NCBI RefSeq assembly: GCF_004359545.1
Contig: NZ_SCWB01000001.1
Coordinates: 216,930 to 280,929, forward strand
Reading direction: 5' to 3'
Origin: Macrococcus lamae
Lineage (GTDB): Bacteria > Bacillota > Bacilli > Staphylococcales > Staphylococcaceae
Length of the DNA stretch: 64,000 nt
Shown: positions 58,503 through 64,000 of the stretch, in pieces
How positions within the stretch are numbered: the stretch's first letter is position 1
How the letters are laid out: each line of letters opens with the position of its first letter
The notes under the pieces: generated by a model
The model's database searches: none
What the model was told of the DNA's origin: nothing
What the model saw: the letters and a program-made list of their open reading frames with translations, nothing else
Program-made: the position numbers and the translations under genes

Positions 58503-58578
58503 TTCATTTTTACTATGAAATACGTTATAATTCGCTTATATAGAAGAATTTATAAAATTTCGTTTAAATAAGCGAATT
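58503..58578 (+). promoter_or_regulatory. Promoter of the SatD-like gene with an 11-bp inverted repeat
   Basis: TTCATT (58503-58508), a 17-bp spacer and TATAAT (58526-58531) form a sigma-A promoter. AATTCGCTTAT (58529-58539) and ATAAGCGAATT (58568-58578) are a perfect 11-bp inverted repeat separated by 28 nt; the first arm overlaps the -10 and start site, and the second abuts the AGGAGG ribosome site. Confidence 0.6.
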
Positions 58579-58590
58579 AGGAGGATGCTT

Positions 58591-59262
58591 ATGGTTGGAA
58601 TCTTTATTATGGACGTTTCTCATAGCACATCCTTTAATAATACCGAACAAATCAGCAATTTCCTAATGAATCTGGAAAAAAACATTAAAGAGTGGACCGC
58701 TGTTCTACCGCATTCATATGTGAACTTCCGTATGGGTGACGAACTGTTCTTCGTCAGTGATTCACCAAGTGCTGTACTTGTACTTACCTATTATATCAAA
58801 TTATTATGGCCGTTTAAAAATCAACCGGTTAAATTCGGCATTGCAGTTGGAGAAGCTGTACTGCCTGAAGAACAGTTTGAACACTGGAATGATCCACTCA
58901 TAAAACAGGCAAGAATCGCCCTTGAAGAAATAAAAAATAATGAGCTCGTTGATTTTAAGCTGGCAGCATCAGAAGATGTCAATCTTTACAATGATGTTCT
59001 CTTTTATTACTTGACTGACATTATCCATTCTCAGACAACTATACAAAGACAAGTGTATCTACAGAGTTTGACAGTGGTCATGCAAAAAGATCTTGCCGAG
59101 CAGTTCAACAAAAGTGTCTCCACTATTTCGACTCACTTGAAGAAAGGGCATGCCCGTCAATTAATGCTGATTCAGCAGTCACTTGAACAATATGATGATA
59201 CATTTGTAGCTGATATGACAGAGCGGATTACTGCTTATATTAAACAGGAGGTTAGTCTATGA
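58591..59262 (+). CDS. SatD-like protein with C-terminal helix-turn-helix
   Basis: A 223-residue protein. The first ~115 residues look like a degenerate nucleotide-cyclase/SatD fold: IFIMDVSHSTSFNN, then FRMGDELFFV and GIAVGEA. The C-terminal part contains an HTH-like stretch (VVMQKDLAEQFNKSVSTISTHLKKGHARQL), like sigma-70 region 4 or LuxR-type domains. SatD-family genes are often followed by a DUF3307 gene, as here (4-bp overlap). ATG 58591 follows AGGAGG. Its function is unknown; a signalling or regulatory role is inferred from domain layout. Confidence 0.6.
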   Translation: MVGIFIMDVSHSTSFNNTEQISNFLMNLEKNIKEWTAVLPHSYVNFRMGDELFFVSDSPSAVLVLTYYIKLLWPFKNQPVKFGIAVGEAVLPEEQFEHWNDPLIKQARIALEEIKNNELVDFKLAASEDVNLYNDVLFYYLTDIIHSQTTIQRQVYLQSLTVVMQKDLAEQFNKSVSTISTHLKKGHARQLMLIQQSLEQYDDTFVADMTERITAYIKQEVSL

Positions 59263-59642
59263 ATTTGATGAACCTGACGTTGTACTTCCTTTGTTTAGTG
59301 CTTTATGTGTACAGCGGACCATTGATTAAGTTCATTCTGATGAAGATGAGTACAACACAGATGCCTAAGTCAGACCATGTTGGTCTCTTGATCGGTTATC
59401 TGGAAAGATTGCTTATCATCATTTTTATTCTGTTGAAGGAATACACTGCTATCGGTCTCATTATCGCCAGTAAGTCCATCTTACGCTTTAATGACATGAA
59501 GCAGGACCCTGTTACAGATATTCCTGAAAAGGTAGATAAACGCTCTGAATATATTCTGCTCGGGACTATGCTGTCACTGACTACCGGTATGCTCATTGGA
59601 CTGCTCGCTTCTATTGATTTTTCAGGACTCGAAAAAAAGTAG
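59259..59642 (+). CDS. DUF3307-like small membrane protein
   Basis: A 127-residue protein with three or four hydrophobic helices. HVGLLIGYLERLLIIIFILLKEYTAIGLIIASKSILRF followed by SEYILLGTMLSLTTGMLIGLLA closely fits the C-terminal half of DUF3307 proteins (quoted here only to show the GxLERL...AIGxxIAxKSxxRF...EYxLxGT pattern). The N-terminal part of longer DUF3307 proteins is absent. Its ATG overlaps the SatD-like stop by 4 bp, so a membrane partner of that protein is likely. Confidence 0.65.
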   Translation: MNLMNLTLYFLCLVLYVYSGPLIKFILMKMSTTQMPKSDHVGLLIGYLERLLIIIFILLKEYTAIGLIIASKSILRFNDMKQDPVTDIPEKVDKRSEYILLGTMLSLTTGMLIGLLASIDFSGLEKK

Positions 59643-59662
59643 TATTATTATGATTCTATAAA

Positions 59663-59706
59663 CTTACAAAGAGAACACCTTATCACTAAGACGTTCTCTT
59701 TGTAGG
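59663..59706. terminator. Hairpin between the DUF3307-like gene and the M42 gene
   Basis: ACAAAGAGAAC (59666-59676) and GTTCTCTTTGT (59693-59703) pair over 11 bp between two converging genes; U-runs are weak on both strands. Confidence 0.65.
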
Positions 59707-60747
59707 TTAAAGCAGTTTACTCTGGACATAAGCATAGAGTAATCGTTCCGTCTGCTCGATAGAATCTTTATGTGTTCGTTCCATAGCATGGGAGGACTCT
59801 ATTCCTGCTCCGAACAGTGCATGTTTAATATCATGTCCTGCATGAACTGGGGCACTGGCATCCGAGCCGTAATTTGGATAGATATCGATTTTATAGTTAA
59901 TGGCATTTACTTGACAAAGCTTGACAAGGTGCTGCCGAAGATCGTAATGATAAGGTCCTGAACTGTCTTTCGCACAGATGGACACGGTATATTCATCTGA
60001 TGCCTGCCCGTCTCCAAGTGCCCCCATGTCCACTGCAACATATTCCACCACCTGTTCTGGGATGTTTGAATTACCTCCGTACCCTATTTCTTCATTGTTT
60101 GACAGATAAAAGTGTGTTGTATTTGGAAGTTCTACATTTTCATCCTTTAAATGACGGAGCAGTTCAAGTATCATTGCAGCACTTGCTTTGTCATCCAGAT
60201 GACGGGATTTGATAAAACCGCTGTCTGTTACTTGAAATCTTGGATTAAAAGTGATGAAATCACCGACACTGATTCCGAGTTGTTCTGTCTCTTTTGCAGA
60301 AGTCGTCTTTTCATCAATTCTGACTTCCATATTCGTATCGTCACGTTTAATGTCCATCGCTCCCCGGTAAACGTGAACACTTGTCTCATGGACACAAATG
60401 GTTCCTGTAAAAACTTTTTCTGAACTGTGAATTTCGCAGTACTCTTCTTCAACTGCGTTCCAATTGAATCCACCTACCATAGTCATACGAAGACGACCAT
60501 CCGGTAGTATAGCTTTAACCATTGCCCCGAGCGTATCAACGTGTGCTGTTATAAAACGATGACGGTGGTCATCACGTCCTTTCACAGTTACCAGCAGTCC
60601 GCCTTTGTTAGTCTCAGTTATTGTATAGCCATATGACTGCAGCTGTTCTCTGCAGTAATGGATAGCGAGATGAGCGAAACCTCATGGTCCCGGGATATTG
60701 ACGAGCTGTTCAATTCTTCTAACTGTTGCTTCTACATCTGGGTACAT
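59707..60747 (-). pseudogene. M42-family aminopeptidase gene interrupted by an in-frame TGA
   Basis: The frame from ATG 60747 (AGTAGGGA upstream) to the stop at 59707 encodes a complete M42 metallopeptidase except for TGA at 60684-60682, codon 22. It sits in NIPGP-stop-GFAHLAIHYC, where relatives usually have Ser in IPSPSGF. Downstream the metal site is intact: H in ITAHVDTLG, D in RHLDDKASA, EE in NNEEIGYGG, D in AVDMGALGDG and H in ERTHKDS. From GTG 60585 a 292-residue fragment lacking ~54 N-terminal residues could still be made. M42 enzymes cut N-terminal residues from peptides. This is a nonsense change, a sequencing error, or a recently dead gene; no frameshift is involved. Confidence 0.85.
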
Positions 60748-60811
60748 ATTATCCCTACTTTTCTGTGGCATATTTTCTTTAATAATAGCCAATTTAAGAA
60801 CTGTAGACAAG

Positions 60812-62074
60812 TTACGCCTTATGACCGGCAATTAGTCCACTGCGCTTCAAGGCAGTACCGGCAGCAGTGTAGGAACTTGCACGGACAATGCTTGCTGGAC
60901 CAAATTTTCTTTTTAGTTGATCAACAGTCTTCAGCAGCTGTTCTTCTTTTCCGCGTTTAAACTCATCCATGAATAAAGTCAGCTGTCGGTCTTCCTCGGG
61001 AACGAAATTAGACAATGTAATAGCGACAGTACGATATTGACGTTTCTTATCGCACAGCTGCTCCATAAAGCCCCAGACAACCTGAAAAACATCGCGTGTT
61101 AAGTTTGTCCCTTCAGAAAGTGTATAAGTTTTACTGACTTTGCCTTCATCGCTGTAGCCGACAGCGAAAGACAGTGTCTTAGCCAGACGATTTTCTGCTC
61201 TTAAACGGAACGTCACTTCTTCCGCCTGCTCAAGTACAACAACTCTCAATTCCTCAAAGTCATAATCCCGCATTAAAATCTGACTCTTGCAGATAGAAGG
61301 TTTATAAGCTTTATGTTTTTCTCTGATAAGACTTGTATCTATTCCATTAGCATGTAGATGGAGATCTATTCCGATGACACCCAGATCCCGCTTTAAATAA
61401 TGATGCGGGTAATTAGCCAGCTGCCCTATGTTGAATATCCCTTTCTGGTTCAGTCGTTTCTCCATTCGGCGGTTAATCCCCCAGAACTGATGAAGCGGCT
61501 CAATAGACCACATCTTCTCGGGAACATCCTGATAGCGCCATTCAGCGATGTCATCAGGTGATTTCTTAGCTTCAAAATCCAATGCTACTTTACTTAGCAG
61601 CAAGTTCGATCCTATACCGATGGCACATCTGACTTGTGTTGCTTCGTAGATTTCGTGTTTCAGCATAAGTGCAAACGCTGTGACACTGTCAGCAAATCGC
61701 TTATAACTGTTCGTCACATCCATAAAGAATTCATCAATACTGTACTGATGATAGTCTTCAGAGGCCACATACTTCAAAGCAATTTCAGTGATTTTGTTTG
61801 AGACTTCGAGATAAAGCTTCATTGACGGGTTAATAATGTAAATGTCAGGATGATGAGGAATTTCAAACAATCGTGAGCCGGTCTTGATTCCTAAGTCTTT
61901 CAGCGCAGGTGTTGCGGCCAGCACAACAGAACCTTGGCGTTTGGTATCAGCTACTACTGCCAGTTTCACTGTAGAGGGATCAAGCCCTTTATTAATACAG
62001 GCTACACTTGCGAAAAAACTTTTCTGGTCAATACAAAGAACTTCACGTTCCTGACACAGATGATAATCATACAT
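60812..62074 (-). CDS. Y-family DNA polymerase, UmuC/UvrX-like
   Basis: A 420-residue translesion polymerase. The first catalytic Asp is in VLCIDQKSFFASVAC, the second acidic pair in YSIDEFFMDV, and a helix-hairpin-helix thumb and little-finger domain follow (FGPASIVRASSYTAAGTA at the end). Gram-positive homologs are Bacillus YqjW/UvrX and a staphylococcal UmuC-like gene. ATG 62074 is used because GAGGAGG is well spaced; an ATG six bases upstream is inside that site. Two LexA boxes in the promoter place it in the SOS regulon. The M42 gene follows 64 bp downstream. Confidence 0.93.
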   Translation of the reverse strand: MYDYHLCQEREVLCIDQKSFFASVACINKGLDPSTVKLAVVADTKRQGSVVLAATPALKDLGIKTGSRLFEIPHHPDIYIINPSMKLYLEVSNKITEIALKYVASEDYHQYSIDEFFMDVTNSYKRFADSVTAFALMLKHEIYEATQVRCAIGIGSNLLLSKVALDFEAKKSPDDIAEWRYQDVPEKMWSIEPLHQFWGINRRMEKRLNQKGIFNIGQLANYPHHYLKRDLGVIGIDLHLHANGIDTSLIREKHKAYKPSICKSQILMRDYDFEELRVVVLEQAEEVTFRLRAENRLAKTLSFAVGYSDEGKVSKTYTLSEGTNLTRDVFQVVWGFMEQLCDKKRQYRTVAITLSNFVPEEDRQLTLFMDEFKRGKEEQLLKTVDQLKRKFGPASIVRASSYTAAGTALKRSGLIAGHKA

Positions 62075-62108
62075 TAACATCCCCTCCTCTAATATAATTT
62101 ATAATTTA

Positions 62109-62160
62109 ATTATAAGGGAACCTACGTTCCTTTTCAACGAAAAACAGAACATATGTTCTG
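62109..62160 (-). promoter_or_regulatory. SOS promoter of the polymerase gene: two LexA boxes
   Basis: On the minus strand TTGAAA (plus 62132-62137), a 17-bp spacer and TATAAT (plus 62109-62114) form the promoter. LexA box 1 (GAACNNNNGTTC form, plus 62118-62129) fills the spacer. Box 2 (GAACATATGTTC, plus 62147-62158) matches the Gram-positive consensus perfectly and lies just upstream of the -35. Confidence 0.88.
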
Positions 62161-62175
62161 TTTTTCGTTGAAAAG
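62130..62175. repeat. 46-bp perfect palindrome centred on a LexA box
   Basis: The 23 bases 62130-62152 are the exact reverse complement of 62153-62175. The centre is the LexA site with flanking CAGAAC...GTTCTG, and the arms extend through AAAAACG and CAACTTT-type sequence. It could extrude as a cruciform or fold as an RNA hairpin. Confidence 0.9.
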
Positions 62176-62176
62176 A

Positions 62177-62204
62177 AAACCTGTCTCATATTCAGACAGG
62201 TTTA
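62177..62204 (-). terminator. Terminator of the Spo0M-like gene
   Basis: AAACCTGTCT and AGACAGGTTT pair over 10 bp, overlapping the stop codon; on the minus strand CTTTTC follows. Confidence 0.75.
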
Positions 62205-62576
62205 AATAAAATAAATTTCATCTTCATCATAAGCATCAACGGCACCATCGATGTATAACTGCGTAATGATGAAAAACTGATTGTTTAAGGACTTGATTGT
62301 TGTCGGTACAGGAAAGGAAAAAGGAACGTTATTTTGACCATCGTCAACTATAGAGACTTTTTCAAGGATGTGATCATAGGTTGCAAAATCGCTGGTATCA
62401 TCATCATTAAAGATTCTTTCAACTAAAGTCAGTTCAATATGGTCAATATGATGACGATCCCTTCTTATATGAATAACGCCTTCTACACGTTCATTTGTAT
62501 CAAACCGATTATTATTGACAAGAGTATCGACTGTCATACCATCGATACCGATTGACGATAAGAGATGTTTAAACAT
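62202..62576 (-). CDS. Short Spo0M-like (arrestin-fold) protein
   Basis: A 124-residue protein resembling the N-terminal domain of Spo0M. It begins MFKHLLSSIGIDGMTVDTLV, then RFDTNERVEGVIHIRRDRHHIDHIELTLVE and VPFSFPVPTTIKS, the arrestin-like beta-sandwich pattern. Bacillus Spo0M is about twice as long, so this is either a natural one-domain form, as I believe occurs in staphylococci, or a truncation. This organism is not expected to sporulate, so the name should not be read as function. It has GGAGGTTTATT before the ATG. Confidence 0.75.
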   Translation of the reverse strand: MFKHLLSSIGIDGMTVDTLVNNNRFDTNERVEGVIHIRRDRHHIDHIELTLVERIFNDDDTSDFATYDHILEKVSIVDDGQNNVPFSFPVPTTIKSLNNQFFIITQLYIDGAVDAYDEDEIYFI

Positions 62577-62667
62577 AATAAACCTCCAAAAAATTATTAT
62601 TTAAGACTATTTTCGCATATAATAGAGAAGTGAACAAACAAACCAATTATTGCAAAGGAGTCATGTT

Positions 62668-63681
62668 ATGAAAAATTTGTTCAATCTGCTTAAGAAAGGG
62701 AGTAAATCTTCCTTAATAGCAGCAATCGTCAACTTTATATTGGGGTCATTAAAGTTCGTAGCTTATATCTTCACAGGTAATGTGGCAATGTTCGCTGAAA
62801 TGATGCACTCATTCGGTGACGCAGCAAACCAGCTGTTCGTCTGGGTCGGTTCAGCAGTATCAAGAAAAGAACCAAATGAGAAATTCCCATTCGGTTATGG
62901 GCGACTTGTCAATATCGTCTGTCTATTTGCAGTCATTATTGTAGCCATCCTTGCTTATGAAACGGTTCTTGAAGGAATCCACCATATTCAGCATCCTTCA
63001 AATGGCGATCAGAATTTCAATCATTTCTTAATTAATGCTGGTGTCCTGCTCATTGGTATTGTCATGGAAAGTTATGTCCTCTATAAAGCAGGTAAGGAAG
63101 TTCTTGAAGAAGCACATTTACCGACAACAGGTCTTCACCCGTTCACGACAAGTTACGCTAATATGAATAAAGCGAAACCTGCTACGAAACTTGTATTCCT
63201 TGAGGATACAGTAGCAACATCAGGCGGAGTCGTCGCCCTTATAGCAATAATCATCTCAAAAATGACAGGTTTCGGTCAGATTGAAGGTATTGTATCAGTC
63301 ATTATCGGTCTGATGATGTTCTATGTTGTCGCTCGTGTGTTCCTTGAGAATGCAGCAGGTGCTATCGGAGTATCTGATGATGAAATGGAAGTTCGTGCTT
63401 CAAAGATCATTCTTGAAAATCAATACATTTCTGATATTAAACGCTTAATCGTATTAAAAGAAGGCGTCGATCTTCATTTAGAAGCAATTGTAGAAACTCT
63501 CCACCATGACTACAACTTAAGACAGCTTTCTGAGATTAAAAAAGACCTGGCTAATCGTCTTCTGCAGGAACCGCACGTAGTAGATGTTAATATTGAGTTC
63601 ATGGAAGCTGACGCAACACAGGACTGGATTGATGGAAAAGGTTCATCTATCTATAACCCATATGACAATAAGGGAGTATAA
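62668..63681 (+). CDS. Cation diffusion facilitator, SLC30A9-like
   Basis: A 337-residue CDF transporter with six membrane helices and a C-terminal cytoplasmic domain. Helix 2 has the metal motif MMHSFGDAAN (HxxxD). In helix 5 the usual HxxxD or DxxxD is replaced by FLEDTVATSGG, as in the SLC30A9/ZnT9-like subgroup, so the transported ion may not be zinc. ATG 62668 follows AAAGGAG; the earlier in-frame start is not preceded by a ribosome site. TATAAT at about 62619 is the likely -10. The tautomerase gene follows after 3 nt. Confidence 0.87.
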   Translation: MKNLFNLLKKGSKSSLIAAIVNFILGSLKFVAYIFTGNVAMFAEMMHSFGDAANQLFVWVGSAVSRKEPNEKFPFGYGRLVNIVCLFAVIIVAILAYETVLEGIHHIQHPSNGDQNFNHFLINAGVLLIGIVMESYVLYKAGKEVLEEAHLPTTGLHPFTTSYANMNKAKPATKLVFLEDTVATSGGVVALIAIIISKMTGFGQIEGIVSVIIGLMMFYVVARVFLENAAGAIGVSDDEMEVRASKIILENQYISDIKRLIVLKEGVDLHLEAIVETLHHDYNLRQLSEIKKDLANRLLQEPHVVDVNIEFMEADATQDWIDGKGSSIYNPYDNKGV

Positions 63682-63684
63682 ATT

Positions 63685-63873
63685 ATGCCATTTATAACGA
63701 TTGAATTATTAGAAGGACGTTCAGAGGAACAGATTAAAGCTATGGTTCAGGAAGTGACAGAAGTTGTCAGCAGAACTACGACTGCGCCGAAAGAAAATAT
63801 TCATGTATTTGTAGAAGAATTAAAAAAAGACAGATATGCTGTTGGTGGCACATTAAAATCAGACACCCAGTAA
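63685..63873 (+). CDS. 4-oxalocrotonate tautomerase family enzyme (62 aa)
   Basis: A 62-residue tautomerase. Pro follows the initiator Met ([13 protein letters not shown]), so after Met removal it becomes the catalytic N-terminal Pro-1. Arg in EGRSEEQ corresponds to the conserved active-site Arg-11. Such small proteins form hexamers and tautomerise enol/keto acids. No aromatic-degradation genes are nearby, so the substrate is unknown; a similar gene is common in staphylococci near the UmuC-like polymerase. It is probably co-transcribed with the CDF gene. Confidence 0.9.
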   Translation: MPFITIELLEGRSEEQIKAMVQEVTEVVSRTTTAPKENIHVFVEELKKDRYAVGGTLKSDTQ

Positions 63874-63881
63874 GGGATTGT

Positions 63882-63937
63882 AAAATAAACTGTGTAAGTA
63901 GAGGGCGTACGACTCTGCTACGCAGTTTATTTTTTTA
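63882..63937 (+). terminator. Terminator after the tautomerase gene
   Basis: AAATAAACTG pairs with CAGTTTATTT; an inner GTAGAG/CTCTGCTAC stem extends it, and TTTTTT follows. Confidence 0.85.
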
Positions 63938-63975
63938 GTGATAAAATCGAATTAACTTTTTAAGGAGGTCTATAG

Positions 63976-64000
63976 ATGGCTAAGAAAAGACGTGATCCAA
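63976..64000 (+). CDS. Start of an unidentified gene, cut by window end
   Basis: AAGGAGG followed eight bases later by ATG opens a frame reading MAKKRRDP to the window edge. Too little is visible to name it. Confidence 0.6.

Noticed and set aside
60682..60684. TGA read as selenocysteine or tryptophan in the M42 gene
   Set aside because: M42 peptidases are not selenoproteins, the position is normally Ser, no selenocysteine element follows, and other genes in the window use TGA as an ordinary stop (for example the HMG-CoA lyase gene).

Overview
The window reads as chromosomal DNA of a low-GC Gram-positive coccus of the family Staphylococcaceae, most likely Macrococcus/Macrococcoides. The evidence is gene content and order: ArlRS, FemA and FemB, CvfB and CvfC, the lysC-asd-dapA-dapB-dapH-M20-alr-lysA operon, cspA behind a DUF1033 gene, and odhAB beside a MoxR/VWA pair all follow the staphylococcal plan. 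A complete leucine/branched-acyl-CoA catabolic operon, not typical of Staphylococcus aureus, points to Macrococcus. The genus call is inference. There is no prophage, insertion sequence, CRISPR array, rRNA or tRNA; almost everything is dense core genome.

Layout. 1-4.1 kb: end of a dynamin-like GTPase, a two-domain rhodanese and a 5'-3' exonuclease, closed by a strong terminator. 4.2-5.2 kb (minus): RNase H-like protein and queuosine-precursor transporter. 5.3-12.5 kb: a 58-aa zinc-finger protein, CvfC, bacilliredoxin, an RsmJ-like methyltransferase, thyA-dfrA, an acyltransferase, a YpmS-like protein, msrA-msrB, crr and a YozE-like protein. On the opposite strand at about 7.9 kb lies an unlabelled 24-codon membrane-peptide gene with its own ribosome site and terminator. 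12.6-18.0 kb: CtpA-like protease, murG, PAP2 phosphatase, a Fur-box-controlled small RNA (IsrR-like), arlRS. 18.1-27.5 kb: odhAB, a VOC dioxygenase, a DUF6501 protein, MoxR/VWA and brnQ. 27.5-29.7 kb (minus): telA, xpaC-like, acyP. 29.8-30.5 kb: DUF1033 gene and cspA.

30.7-39.0 kb (minus): the lysine/diaminopimelate operon, controlled by a lysine riboswitch with a visible terminator/antiterminator switch. 39.1-41.7 kb: ABC-F ATPase and cvfB, divergent. 41.7-50.1 kb: TetR regulator plus seven catabolic genes in the order of Bacillus yngJ-I-HB-HA-G-F-E, with a perfect cre palindrome and a TetR-type operator. 50.1-53.4 kb (minus): an AT-rich MFS transporter and pepF. 53.5-55.7 kb: a small membrane protein and a secreted choice-of-anchor I protein behind a Pho-box-like repeat array. 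55.9-58.4 kb (minus): femA-femB. 58.6-59.6 kb: a SatD-like/DUF3307-like pair. 59.7-62.2 kb (minus): an M42 peptidase gene broken by one in-frame TGA, and an SOS-controlled Y-family polymerase whose upstream region holds a 46-bp perfect palindrome. The end carries a Spo0M-like gene, a CDF transporter, a 4-oxalocrotonate tautomerase and the first codons of another gene.

The strongest items for follow-up are the Fur-regulated RNA at 15.8 kb, the antisense 24-aa peptide gene, the interrupted M42 peptidase, the palindrome/SOS promoter, the SatD-DUF3307 pair with an inverted repeat at its promoter, and the predicted double control (CcpA and TetR) of the acyl-CoA operon. I found no clear candidate for a wholly new multi-gene system.
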